From: Sphingomonadales bacterium | GTDB taxonomy: Bacteria; Pseudomonadota; Alphaproteobacteria; Sphingomonadales; Sphingomonadaceae | NCBI GenBank assembly: GCA_004173185.1 | Contig: SEFZ01000008.1 | Span: 124,001 to 188,000, forward strand | Reading direction: 5' to 3' | DNA length: 64,000 bases | Shown here: positions 17,228-26,130 of the stretch, one piece after another | Position numbering within the stretch: the first letter of the stretch is position 1 | Layout of the letters: the number at the start of each line of letters is the position of its first letter | Made by a program: the position numbers and the translations under genes | The notes under the pieces: model-generated | What the model was told of the DNA's origin: nothing | The model's database searches: none | The model's input: the letters and a program-made list of their open reading frames with translations, nothing else

Positions 17228-20200
17228 ATGAACATCTCCAGCTTCTTCATCGAGCGCCCGATTTTCGCGGGCGTGATCGCGGTGTTCATCACGCTGATCG
17301 GCGCCTTCGCCTATCCGCTGCTGCCGCTGTCGCAATATCCCGATATTGCTCCCCCGACGATCGCGATTACCGCGGCCTATCCGGGTGCGGCGGCCGAGAC
17401 GGTTGCCGAGACGGTGGCCGCGCCGATCGAGCAGGAGATCAACGGCGTCGAAGGCATGCTCTATATGAGCTCGTCGTCGAGCCAGGGTGCGGCGCAGGTT
17501 ACCGTCACGTTCAAGCCCGGCACCGATCTCGATGCCGCGCAGGTTCTGGTGCAGAACCGCGTTGCGCTCGCCGAACCGCGCCTGCCCGAGCAGGTTCGTC
17601 AGGTCGGCGTGATCGTCAACAAGCAGGAATCGGGCTTCCTGATGATCGTGGCGCTGACTTCGCCCGATAAGAGCCTCGATGTCGATTACATGGGCAATTA
17701 TGCCAACACGCAGATCCGTGACCGTCTGCTGCGCCTTGAGGGCGTGGGCGGCGTGCAGGTCTTCGGCGGCGGCAATTATTCGATGCGCGTCTGGATCGAT
17801 CCGGACAAGGCGGCCGCACGCAACCTGACCTCGACCGAGATCATCGGGGCATTGCGTGCGCAGAACGTCCAGGTCGCCGGTGGTGCGCTGGGCCAGTCGC
17901 CTTCGGGCACCGACAATCCGTCGTTCGAAATGCCCGTCGACGTTCAGGGTCGCCTTGTCACCGTCGAGCAGTTTGCGAACATCACGCTCAAGACCGATCA
18001 GGCGGGCGGCGCGATCACCAAGCTTCGCGACGTGGCGCGCATCGAGCTGGGCAGCCAGGATTATTCGATCCGCGGCTCGTTCAACGGGCAGCGCGGCATC
18101 GCGCTTGCGATCATCCAGCAGCCCGGGGCAAACTCGCTTTCGGCGGCCGATCTCGTCCTCAAGGAAATGGCGACGATCGAGAAGACGCTGCCGGCGGGGA
18201 TGACCTGGTCGATCCCGTACAACCCCACCCAATATGTCGCGGCCTCGGTCGAAGCCGTGCAGCAGACGCTGATCGAAGCGGTCGTGCTCGTCGTCATCGT
18301 CGTGCTGATCTTTCTTCAGACCTGGCGCGCGGCGGTGATCCCGATTGTCGCGATCCCGATCGCGCTGGTCGGCACCTTCGCGGTGCAGCTTGCGCTCGGC
18401 TATTCGATTAACTCGCTGTCGCTGTTCGCGCTGGTGCTCGCGGTGGGCATCGTGGTCGATGACGCCATCGTCGTGGTCGAATCCGTCGAACGGCATATCC
18501 GCGAGGGGCTCTCTCCGCGCGAAGCTGCGCACAAGACGATGCGGGAAGTGTCGGGCGCGCTGATCGCGATCGGGCTGGTGCTCGTCTCGGTGTTCGTGCC
18601 AACCGCACTGGTCCCCGGCATTCCCGGCATCTTCTATCGCCAGTTCGCCGTGACGATCGCGGCGGCGGCAACGATCTCGCTGATCGTGTCGCTCACGCTG
18701 TCGCCGGCAATGGCCGCCTTGCTGCTCAAGCCGCACAAGGAGGTTGATACCAATAGCGGCCCGCGCTGGATGCGTCCGATCAAGAAGGGCGCAGAGAAGT
18801 TCAATCAGGGCTTTGAGTGGCTTTCGGATCGCTATGGCCGCTTCACGGCGCGCGCGGTGCGCATGGGTATGATCATGATGATCATCTATGCGGGCTTGCT
18901 CGTGCTTACCGGCTGGCGGCTCAATTCGACCCCGACCGGCTTCATCCCGGAGCAGGATCAGGGCATCCTGATCGGCGTGGTTCAGCTGCCGCCGGGCGCA
19001 TCGCTCGATCGCACCAGTGCGGTGGTCGAGAAGGCCTATGACATCGCCATTAAGACCGAGGGCGTGCTCGACGGTGCTGCGTTTGCCGGCCTCGACGGCG
19101 CAAGCTTCAGCCAGGCCTCGAATGCGGGCGTGTTCTTCATCAAGCTTGCCGACTGGGCCGACCGCGGTGCCGAGAATTCGGCGCAGGCGCTGGCAGGCAA
19201 GCTGACCGGCGCGCTGGCCGGGCAGATCGAAGGTGCCAACATCTTCATCATCTCGCCGCCTGCGGTGCAGGGTCTGGGCAACGGCTCGGGCTTCGTGATG
19301 ATGGTCCAGGATCAATCGGCCAATGCCGGTTATCGCGGGCTTGAGGGCATGACGGGCGCGATGATGGGCGGCGCGATGCAGGAGAAGAACGTCACCCAGG
19401 TGTTCTCGCTGTTCAACACCGGTACGCCGCGCATCCGCGCCGATGTCGATCGTGACAAGGCGCAGTTGCTGGGCGTCCAGCCGCAGCAGATCTTCGATGC
19501 GATCGGTACTTATATCGGCTCGACCTATGTCAACGACTTCAACATGCTCGGCCGCACCTTCCGTGTGACCGCGCAGGCCGAGCCCTATGCTCGTGACGAC
19601 ATCGCCGATGTCGGCCGCTTGCAGGTGCGCTCGTCTACGGGCGAGATGGTGCCCTTGTCGTCGGTCGCCACTCTGGTGCGGGACAGCGGGCCGTCGCGCG
19701 TGGTGCGGTACAATCTGCTCCCCGCGGTCGAGCTTCAGGGTGCTGCGGCGCCGGGGGTCGCGTCGGGCGATGCGCTGGCGACGATGGAGCAATTGGCGGC
19801 CAAGACGCTGGGGCAGGGCTATACCTATGAATGGACGGGCCTCGCCTATCAGCAGAAGGAAGCGGGCGGCAGCGCGGCGCTGATCTTCGTGCTCGCGGTG
19901 GTCTTCGTGTTCCTGGTGCTTGCGGCGCAATATGAAGCGCTGACGCTACCGCTGGCGGTGATCCTGATCGTGCCGATGTGTATCCTCGCGGCGTTGCTGG
20001 GCGTGAACATGCGAGGGATGGACAACAACATTCTGACGCAGGTCGGTCTGGTGGTGCTCATCGCGCTGGCGGCAAAGAACGCGATCCTGATCGTCGAGTT
20101 CGCGAAGCAGGGCGAGGAAGAGGGCATGAACCGCTTCGACGCTGCGATCCACGCCGCACGGACCCGTCTGCGCCCGATCCTGATGACCAGCTTCGCCTTC

Positions 20201-20407
20201 ATCTTCGGCGTTGTCCCGCTGGCGATCGCGAGCGGACCGGGGCAGGAAATGCGCCAGTCGCTGGGCACCGCGGTGACCTTCGGCATGATCGGCGTGACCG
20301 TGTTCGGTCTGATCTTCACGCCGGTTTTCTACGTGCTGATGCGCGGGCTGGGTAACTGGCGGAAGAACAAGAAGACGCCGGAAGTGCCGGCGGGAGAAGT
20401 CGCATGA
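17228..20407 (+). CDS. RND multidrug efflux pump, HAE1 family inner-membrane permease
   Basis: 1,059 residues, the usual HAE1 length. It begins MNISSFFIERPIFAGVIAVF, the canonical AcrB-type first transmembrane helix. PLLPLSQYPDIAPP, the two large periplasmic porter regions and the transmembrane-4 proton-relay segment GIVVDDAIVVVESVERH with its Asp-Asp pair are all present. It uses the proton gradient to expel drugs or other amphiphiles from the periplasm. ATG at 17228 lies 7 nt after the adaptor stop with GAGG upstream. The gene overlaps the outer-membrane factor gene by 4 nt. Drug specificity cannot be read from sequence. Confidence 0.96.
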   Translation: MNISSFFIERPIFAGVIAVFITLIGAFAYPLLPLSQYPDIAPPTIAITAAYPGAAAETVAETVAAPIEQEINGVEGMLYMSSSSSQGAAQVTVTFKPGTDLDAAQVLVQNRVALAEPRLPEQVRQVGVIVNKQESGFLMIVALTSPDKSLDVDYMGNYANTQIRDRLLRLEGVGGVQVFGGGNYSMRVWIDPDKAAARNLTSTEIIGALRAQNVQVAGGALGQSPSGTDNPSFEMPVDVQGRLVTVEQFANITLKTDQAGGAITKLRDVARIELGSQDYSIRGSFNGQRGIALAIIQQPGANSLSAADLVLKEMATIEKTLPAGMTWSIPYNPTQYVAASVEAVQQTLIEAVVLVVIVVLIFLQTWRAAVIPIVAIPIALVGTFAVQLALGYSINSLSLFALVLAVGIVVDDAIVVVESVERHIREGLSPREAAHKTMREVSGALIAIGLVLVSVFVPTALVPGIPGIFYRQFAVTIAAAATISLIVSLTLSPAMAALLLKPHKEVDTNSGPRWMRPIKKGAEKFNQGFEWLSDRYGRFTARAVRMGMIMMIIYAGLLVLTGWRLNSTPTGFIPEQDQGILIGVVQLPPGASLDRTSAVVEKAYDIAIKTEGVLDGAAFAGLDGASFSQASNAGVFFIKLADWADRGAENSAQALAGKLTGALAGQIEGANIFIISPPAVQGLGNGSGFVMMVQDQSANAGYRGLEGMTGAMMGGAMQEKNVTQVFSLFNTGTPRIRADVDRDKAQLLGVQPQQIFDAIGTYIGSTYVNDFNMLGRTFRVTAQAEPYARDDIADVGRLQVRSSTGEMVPLSSVATLVRDSGPSRVVRYNLLPAVELQGAAAPGVASGDALATMEQLAAKTLGQGYTYEWTGLAYQQKEAGGSAALIFVLAVVFVFLVLAAQYEALTLPLAVILIVPMCILAALLGVNMRGMDNNILTQVGLVVLIALAAKNAILIVEFAKQGEEEGMNRFDAAIHAARTRLRPILMTSFAFIFGVVPLAIASGPGQEMRQSLGTAVTFGMIGVTVFGLIFTPVFYVLMRGLGNWRKNKKTPEVPAGEVA

Positions 20408-21822
20408 AGCGCGTCCTGACTATGCTCCTTACAGGTGCTGCGCTTAGCGGCTGCGCCGTCGGGCCGAACCATGTCTCGCCGGTGCCCACAGCGCCTGCGC
20501 AAGGGCAGTTCGTCGGCGGCAACACGGCGGCGTTCGTTCCCGCCGAGCCGCCCGCCGAATGGTGGAAGCTGTTCAACGCGCCTGCGCTCGACGCGCTGGT
20601 TGCGGAGGCGCTTGGCAACAACACCGATCTGCGCGTCGCCACCGCCAATCTGCGTGAGGCGCGTGCGCGGCTGCGCGAGACGCGCAACGCCCGCCTGCCG
20701 TCGACTGAACTCAACGCCAGCGCAGGCTATGGTCAGGTAGCGGGATCGACGCTCGGACTGGGCGGCGCCGGGCCGCGTGGCGAGAATTACGATGTCGGGG
20801 CAGACGTCGGCTATCAGGTCGATCTGTTCGGCCGCATCACCCGTGCGATCGAAGCCGGTCGGGCCGATTTCGAAGCGGTGCAGGGCGCGTATGATCTTGC
20901 GCGCGTCACCGTCGCTGCCGAAACGACGCGCGCTTATGTCGATGCCTGCGCCAATGGCCAGCAACTCGCGGTCGCCCGCGAAAGCCTGCGCGTGCAGGAA
21001 CAGACCTTCGATCTGACCCGGCGCCTGTTCGAGGGTGGCCGGGGTACCGCGCTCGACACCAGCCGTGCAGGGGCGCTGCTCGAACAGACCCGTGCCGATA
21101 TCCCGACGCTTGAGGCCGAACGGGCGGCTGCGCTCTATCGCCTCGCCGTGCTGACCGGACGCCCGCCTGCGCAATTCCCCGCCGAAGTCGCTTCGTGCGA
21201 TGTCGCGCCGACGCTGAGCGCCGCCGTGCCCGTGGGCGATGGCGCCAGCCTGCTCGCACGCCGCCCGGACATCCGCGCCGCCGAGCGCCGGCTTGCCGCC
21301 GCCACTGCGCGCGTCGGCGTCGCGACTGCCGATCTCTATCCGAGCATCAATATCGGTGGCTCGATCGGTTCGACCGCCAATTCGCCCGAGGGGCTGTTCA
21401 AGAGCTCGGGCTTCCGCTTCGGCATCGGCCCGCTAATCTCGTGGACCTTCCCCAATATCGGCGCGGCACGGGCGCGGATCGCACAGGCTGAGGCGCAGTC
21501 CGAAGCCGCGCTGGCGACTTTCGACGGCACATGGCTGCGCGCGCTGCAGGAGACCGAAAGTTCGCTCAAGCGCTATGCGGGTGCTGCCGACCGGATGACC
21601 ACGCTGATGCGCGCACGCGATCAGAGCGCCGAGGCGGCCCGGATCGCGCGTGTGCGGTATCAGGCGGGTGCCGAGAGCTTCCAGATCGTGCTCGATGCCG
21701 AGCGTTCGCTGGCAGGGTCCGAAGCGTTGCTCGCCCAATCGCGCGCAGCTTACTCGGATCAGGCGGTCACGCTCTTCCTCGCGCTGGGCGGCGGCTGGCA
21801 GGTTCCTTCAGTCCCCGAATAA
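20404..21822 (+). CDS. RND efflux outer-membrane factor, NodT-family lipoprotein
   Basis: 472 residues of the TolC-like NodT family. The lipobox ALSGC puts the lipidated Cys at about residue 17. AEWWKLFNAPALDALVAEAL and the following TDLRVATANLREARARL are the first-repeat signatures, and the second repeat starts near LLARRPDIRAAERRLAAATARVGVA (about 280-305). The ATG overlaps the pump stop by 4 nt. It forms the trimeric outer-membrane channel of the tripartite pump. Its end converges with dinB on the other strand and overlaps it by 15 nt, and no separate terminator is visible. It might also serve the type I secretion locus at 25-31 kb, which has no TolC of its own, but that is speculation. 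Confidence 0.94.
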   Translation: MKRVLTMLLTGAALSGCAVGPNHVSPVPTAPAQGQFVGGNTAAFVPAEPPAEWWKLFNAPALDALVAEALGNNTDLRVATANLREARARLRETRNARLPSTELNASAGYGQVAGSTLGLGGAGPRGENYDVGADVGYQVDLFGRITRAIEAGRADFEAVQGAYDLARVTVAAETTRAYVDACANGQQLAVARESLRVQEQTFDLTRRLFEGGRGTALDTSRAGALLEQTRADIPTLEAERAAALYRLAVLTGRPPAQFPAEVASCDVAPTLSAAVPVGDGASLLARRPDIRAAERRLAAATARVGVATADLYPSINIGGSIGSTANSPEGLFKSSGFRFGIGPLISWTFPNIGAARARIAQAEAQSEAALATFDGTWLRALQETESSLKRYAGAADRMTTLMRARDQSAEAARIARVRYQAGAESFQIVLDAERSLAGSEALLAQSRAAYSDQAVTLFLALGGGWQVPSVPE

Positions 21823-22881
21823 GGGCAGGTCGGTCGTTTCCACGGTCTCGAAGTTCGAGACCGTGACGCCGACCAGCCTTATTCCTTTCGGGACGGGGAA
21901 GACCGAGCGGATCAGCACAAGGCTGGTTTCGCGCAGCTTTTCATGGCTGTCGATCTTGTCGGAATAGCTGCGGCTGCGCGTCGCCTTCTGGAAGTCGCTC
22001 CAGGTGATCTTCACCGTCGCGGTGCGCCCGAATGCCTGCGCCTTTTCGCACCAGGCCCATACGTCATCGGCCATGCGCAGCACGCCTGCTTCGATCTCGG
22101 CAGGCTCGGTTAAATCCTGATCGAAGGTCGTCTCGGAGCCCGATGATTTGCGGATCTGGTTCGGATTGACCGGGCGGTGATCCACCCCGCGTGAGATGGC
22201 GTGATACCATTCGGCCGCGCTGCCGAAATGCTGGTGGAGGAACGCCTGTGATTTGTCGCGCAGGTCCGCGCCGGTCTCGATCCCCAGCGACTGCATCTTG
22301 CGCGCGGTGACCGGCCCTACGCCGTGGAAGCGCGACACCGGCAATGTCTCGACCCACGCCGCGCCCATATCCGGCGTCACGGCGAACTGGCCATTGGGCT
22401 TGCGCTGGTCGGAGGCGAGTTTGGCGAGGAACTTGTTGTACGAGATGCCCGCCGATGCCGTCAGCCCGGTTTCCTCCAGGATGCGCGCGCGGATCGCCTT
22501 GGCGGTGGCCCAGGCGGTGGGGATGTCGCGAAGGTTTGCCGTCACGTCGAGATAGGCCTCGTCGAGCGACAGCGGCTGGATGATCGGAGTGAATTCCTCG
22601 AAGATCGCGCGGATCTGCTTCGATACGGCGCGATAGACTTCGAAGCGCGGCTTGACGAAGATCAGATCGGGGCAGCGCCGAAGCGCGGTGACTGAGGGGA
22701 GGGCGCTGCGCACGCCGAAGCTACGCGCCTCATAGCTCGCCGCCGCGACGACGCCGCGTGCCGCAGGATAGCCGACCGCCACCGGCTTGCCGCGCAATGC
22801 GGGATCGTCGCGCTGCTCCACCGAAGCGTAGAACGCGTCCATATCGACATGGATGATCTTGCGGATCGGGGCATCGTCCAT
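21808..22881 (-). CDS. dinB: DNA polymerase IV (Y-family translesion polymerase)
   Basis: 357 residues. The catalytic palm shows IIHVDMDAFYASVEQ with the metal-binding Asp near residue 14 and the paired SLDEAYLDVT acidic residues at about 105-107. The fingers motif reads YEARSFGVRSAL. The thumb contains a helix-hairpin-helix (HGVGPVTARKMQSLGI), and the little finger follows. The final TDLPLFGD is a likely beta-clamp-binding peptide (consensus QLxLF). It makes error-prone synthesis past lesions possible. A GTTC-N7-GTTC LexA box lies about 25-40 nt upstream of the ATG, so SOS induction is expected. The gene is monocistronic and converges on the efflux operon. Confidence 0.96.
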   Translation of the reverse strand: MDDAPIRKIIHVDMDAFYASVEQRDDPALRGKPVAVGYPAARGVVAAASYEARSFGVRSALPSVTALRRCPDLIFVKPRFEVYRAVSKQIRAIFEEFTPIIQPLSLDEAYLDVTANLRDIPTAWATAKAIRARILEETGLTASAGISYNKFLAKLASDQRKPNGQFAVTPDMGAAWVETLPVSRFHGVGPVTARKMQSLGIETGADLRDKSQAFLHQHFGSAAEWYHAISRGVDHRPVNPNQIRKSSGSETTFDQDLTEPAEIEAGVLRMADDVWAWCEKAQAFGRTATVKITWSDFQKATRSRSYSDKIDSHEKLRETSLVLIRSVFPVPKGIRLVGVTVSNFETVETTDLPLFGD

Positions 22882-22904
22882 CGCCGCCCCGTCTAGCGCA
22901 GCGC

Positions 22905-22919
22905 GAACAGATACGGAAC
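22905..22919 (-). promoter_or_regulatory. Alphaproteobacterial LexA (SOS) box upstream of dinB
   Basis: On the minus strand the sequence is GTTCCGTATCTGTTC, an exact GTTC-N7-GTTC direct repeat, which is the established LexA-binding pattern of alphaproteobacteria. Its 3' edge lies 23 nt before the dinB ATG, where it would block transcription. Confidence 0.85.
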
Positions 22920-23143
22920 ACCTGTCCTACATCTCTGCAAGATATTAGATTATCCGGATGTTCCGAAGCCGCGCCTTCTTAATCTTGTCCGCCTGCGCAG
23001 CAATATTGCTCTCGTCAGCAACGAAGTTTCACGATTCGCGGGAAAAGTGTGAAGCTAAGCGGGGAATTTCCTATTTTGCCCGGCTTGCGCCGGTTTGGCA
23101 TTGCCGCTTCACGCTGCGTCGCAGCAATGCTAGGGGCGCGACC

Positions 23144-25015
23144 ATGCTCAATCTGACCGACATCACGGTGCGCCTTGGCGGGCGGACGATCATCGACGCC
23201 GCGACCGCGAAGCTGCCTCCTCGCGGCAAGATCGGATTGATCGGTCGCAACGGCGCCGGCAAGACGACTCTGGTCAAGGTGATCGCCAGCCAGCTCGAGC
23301 CCGATGGCGGCACGATGGACATGCCAAAGGGCGCGCGTCTCGGCTATCTCGCGCAGGAAGCCCCCTCGGGCGAGACCAGCCCGTTCGAGACCGTGCTCGC
23401 CGCCGACACCGAGCGCGCAGAGCTGATGATCGAGAGCGAGACGAGCACCGATCCCGATCGGCTGGGCGAAGTCTATGATCGGCTGATGGCGATCGACGCC
23501 TATACCGCGCCGAGCCGCGCTTCGCAGATCCTTGTCGGCCTCGGCTTTGACGAAGAAGCGCAACATCGCCCGCTCGATAGCTTCTCGGGCGGCTGGAAGA
23601 TGCGGGTTGCGCTCGCCAGCCTGCTCTTCTCGCAGCCAGACGTGCTGCTGCTCGATGAGCCTTCGAACCATCTCGATCTCGAAGCGGTGTTGTGGCTGGA
23701 GGATTTCCTCAAGGCCTATCCCAAGACGATCCTGCTCGTCAGCCATGAGCGCGACTTCCTCAACAATGTCGTCGATCACATCCTGCATCTCGGCGGCGGC
23801 AAGCTTACGCTCTATCCGGGCGGCTATGACGCGTTCGAGCGCCAGCGTGCGGAGCGGCAGGCGCAGATCGCATCGGCGCGCGAGAAGCAACAGGCGCAGC
23901 GCGAGCATCTCCAGGAATATATCGCCAAGAATTCGGCGCGTGCCTCGACCGCGAAGCAGGCCCAGTCGCGCGCAAAGGCGCTGGCCAAGATGCAGCCGAT
24001 CGCCGAGTTGCATGACGATCCCTCGCTGACCTTCGATTTCCCGAACCCCGATGAACTGCGCCCGCCGCTGATCACGCTGGATTATGCCAGCGTCGGCTAT
24101 GGCGACACGCCGATCCTGAAGAAGCTCAATTTGCGGCTCGATCCCGACGATCGCACCGCGCTGCTCGGCCGCAACGGTAACGGCAAAACCACCTTGGCCC
24201 GCTTGCTCGCGGCGCAGCTGACGCCGATGGAAGGCGCGATGAACGCATCGGGCAAGATGCGCGTCGGCTATTTCACCCAGTATCAGGTCGAAGAACTCGA
24301 CCGCGACGAGACGCCGCTTCAGCACATGACGTCGCTGATGAAGGGCGCGAGCCAGTCGGCGGTGCGCGCGCAATTGGGCCGCTTCGGCTTCCAGGCGCAA
24401 AAAGCGACCACGCAGGTTGGCAAGCTTTCGGGCGGCGAAAAGGCGCGATTGGCGCTGGCGCTGATCACCCGCGATGCGCCGCACATGCTGATCCTCGATG
24501 AGCCGACCAACCATCTGGACGTCGACGCCCGCGAAGCATTGATTCAGGCGCTCAACAATTACACCGGCGCAGTCGTGATCATCAGCCATGATCGCCACAT
24601 GATCGAGATGACTGCGGACCGGCTGGTGCTGGTCGATAGCGGTGCCGCGAAGGAATTTGACGGCAGCCTCGATGATTACATCTCCTTCGTGCTCAGCAAG
24701 GATGGCAGCGCGGACGGCCCGAAGCTTTCCAAGGCCGACAAGAAGGAAGCCCGCCGCCTTGCCGCCGAGGCGCGCGAAAAGGGCAGCGAGCTGCGCAAGG
24801 CCGCGAAGACTGCCGAGGAAGAGCTGGCCAAGCTCAACCAGCAGCGCAGCGTCGTGGATCAGGCGATGCTCGATCCGTCGACCGCGGATGCGTCGCTCGC
24901 CAAGTTGAACATGACCGACCTGATGAAGCGTCGTGCCGAGCTCGATACCAAGATCGAGGCCGCCGAACTGGTCTGGATGCAGGCAAGCGAAGCGCTGGAA
25001 GAACTTCCGGCATAG
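23144..25015 (+). CDS. ABC-F family ATPase (ribosome-associated, Uup/EttA-type)
   Basis: 623 residues with two ATP-binding cassettes and no membrane segments, as in ABC-F proteins. The first cassette has Walker A GRNGAGKTT at about 34-42, signature FSGGWKMRVALA and Walker B LLLLDEPSNHLD. The second has GRNGNGKTT, LSGGEKARLALAL and MLILDEPTNHLD. The ABC-F linker at about 240-310 is rich in Arg, Lys and Gln. A basic and acidic C-terminal coiled-coil domain at about 530-620 resembles that of Uup. ATG at 23144 has AGGGG 8 nt upstream; the longer frame extension upstream looks non-coding. Family members act on ribosomes, relieving stalling or protecting them. A hairpin follows the stop. Confidence 0.93.
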   Translation: MLNLTDITVRLGGRTIIDAATAKLPPRGKIGLIGRNGAGKTTLVKVIASQLEPDGGTMDMPKGARLGYLAQEAPSGETSPFETVLAADTERAELMIESETSTDPDRLGEVYDRLMAIDAYTAPSRASQILVGLGFDEEAQHRPLDSFSGGWKMRVALASLLFSQPDVLLLDEPSNHLDLEAVLWLEDFLKAYPKTILLVSHERDFLNNVVDHILHLGGGKLTLYPGGYDAFERQRAERQAQIASAREKQQAQREHLQEYIAKNSARASTAKQAQSRAKALAKMQPIAELHDDPSLTFDFPNPDELRPPLITLDYASVGYGDTPILKKLNLRLDPDDRTALLGRNGNGKTTLARLLAAQLTPMEGAMNASGKMRVGYFTQYQVEELDRDETPLQHMTSLMKGASQSAVRAQLGRFGFQAQKATTQVGKLSGGEKARLALALITRDAPHMLILDEPTNHLDVDAREALIQALNNYTGAVVIISHDRHMIEMTADRLVLVDSGAAKEFDGSLDDYISFVLSKDGSADGPKLSKADKKEARRLAAEAREKGSELRKAAKTAEEELAKLNQQRSVVDQAMLDPSTADASLAKLNMTDLMKRRAELDTKIEAAELVWMQASEALEELPA

Positions 25016-25022
25016 GTGACGA

Positions 25023-25048
25023 CCGGGGAATTTTCGCAAGTTTCCCGG
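25023..25048 (+). terminator. Hairpin after the ABC-F gene
   Basis: CCGGGGAA (25023-25030) pairs with TTTCCCGG (25041-25048) with one G-U pair and a 10-nt loop. It starts 8 nt after the stop. No T tract follows, so it is only a probable terminator. Confidence 0.4.
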
Positions 25049-25283
25049 ATAAACGTCCTTACTAAAATACTAAATCTGCATACAGCGTGCGCAAAATTGC
25101 GCCCGGATTATTGTTTCGATCAGAAAACAACCCGCCATTTCCGCTGGTCACGGTAATTCGCAAAGTATCGCCAGAGTTGAGTCAGGGTTGCTATCCAGTC
25201 GCTGCAACGATTGGTGGTAATGCGCGTTCTCGGGACCATAGCATTGAATGATTCCATCTTTCCGAGGGGGGAAGAGGCGATGC

Positions 25284-26123
25284 ATGGACGACCCTATCCT
25301 CTTCAATACCGACAATCGGCTGTTGCAGTCAGCTACAGGCGACTTCGGCATGTATGGCGGGCAGAGCGATGCGCGCTTCTCGGTTCACGAAGTCCGCTCT
25401 GAACCTGCGACTTCCATAGTCGCCAATGCCGATGCGGATGTCGCCGATGACCTCCAGACCTTGGATCCTCCCACACCAATAGCGTCGCAGATCGAAGCTG
25501 GCGGGACAGCGGTCACGCAGGCCGAAAGCGGCGCAGGCGCGCTCACCCCGCAAGCATTCCTGATCGCCCCCGCCACCACCGAATTCGCGCCGCTCCAACA
25601 GGTGATGCTGAGCGATCCTGTCGCGCCGATCCAATCGGACTGGAGCCCGGGCGCTTCGGGCGCGGGATCGTTTACGCCCACGATCCAAGCGCCCGAGCAG
25701 GCGATCGCGTCGGCCGCCCCGATTGAGGCATTATCCGATGGGCCGCTAATGGGTCCGGCTACCGCGATGCTCGATGATCTGGCGGACGGACCCACTCTCG
25801 GCCCTGTCGTCGGCAGTGTGACGACGTTAGTCGGCGATGTGCTGACCCCCGTCACCGGGCTGGTCGGGGACACACTCGAAGGGCTGGCCGGCAGCGATCC
25901 GCTGGGCGGCATCGAGACGCTCGTCAATCTGGTGTCCATCTCCGACACGTTCGACCTCACCCCGGTCGTCGCCCCGCTGCTCGAGACGGTGAGTGATACG
26001 GGGCAGGGGCTGGTCGATTTGCTGGTCGGCGAGGGTTCGCTGACCGACGCCCTACTTGGCGACCTGCACGATGGCGGCCTGTTCGGCGGGCACATCACTC
26101 CCGATCACCCGCTTGGTCTGTGA
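25284..26123 (+). CDS. Acidic low-complexity protein, possible type I secretion substrate or accessory protein
   Basis: 279 residues of unknown family. No signal peptide or membrane anchor is visible. The composition is strongly acidic and rich in Ala, Gly, Leu, Pro, Thr and Val, with almost no Cys and few Lys. Residues 165-250 carry loose repeats of the type GPVVGSVTTLVGDVLTPVTG and GDTLEGLAGSDPLGGIE. The end reads LHDGGLFGGHITPDHPLGL, a Gly/Asp and hydrophobic tail resembling that of the repeat exoprotein at the end of the same locus. The start is the ATG at 25284, with AGAGG 6 nt upstream. The ABC exporter gene follows 7 nt after the stop. Absence of a Sec signal and operon position suggest a substrate of that exporter. 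No function is assigned. Confidence 0.6.
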   Translation: MDDPILFNTDNRLLQSATGDFGMYGGQSDARFSVHEVRSEPATSIVANADADVADDLQTLDPPTPIASQIEAGGTAVTQAESGAGALTPQAFLIAPATTEFAPLQQVMLSDPVAPIQSDWSPGASGAGSFTPTIQAPEQAIASAAPIEALSDGPLMGPATAMLDDLADGPTLGPVVGSVTTLVGDVLTPVTGLVGDTLEGLAGSDPLGGIETLVNLVSISDTFDLTPVVAPLLETVSDTGQGLVDLLVGEGSLTDALLGDLHDGGLFGGHITPDHPLGL

Positions 26124-26130
26124 GGCGCAC

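Noticed and set aside
17078..19930. A 950-codon open frame on the minus strand
   Set aside because: It is antisense to the clear RND pump gene, has a composition rich in His, Arg and Asp typical of shadow frames in high-GC DNA, and shows no motifs.
20404..21822. The NodT-family protein as the TolC of the type I secretion locus
   Set aside because: It is translationally coupled to the RND pump; use by the secretion locus is possible but nothing in the sequence shows it.
22958..23143. N-terminal extension of the ABC-F gene
   Set aside because: The extra residues match no ABC-F protein; the ATG at 23144 has its own ribosome site and gives the canonical N-terminus.
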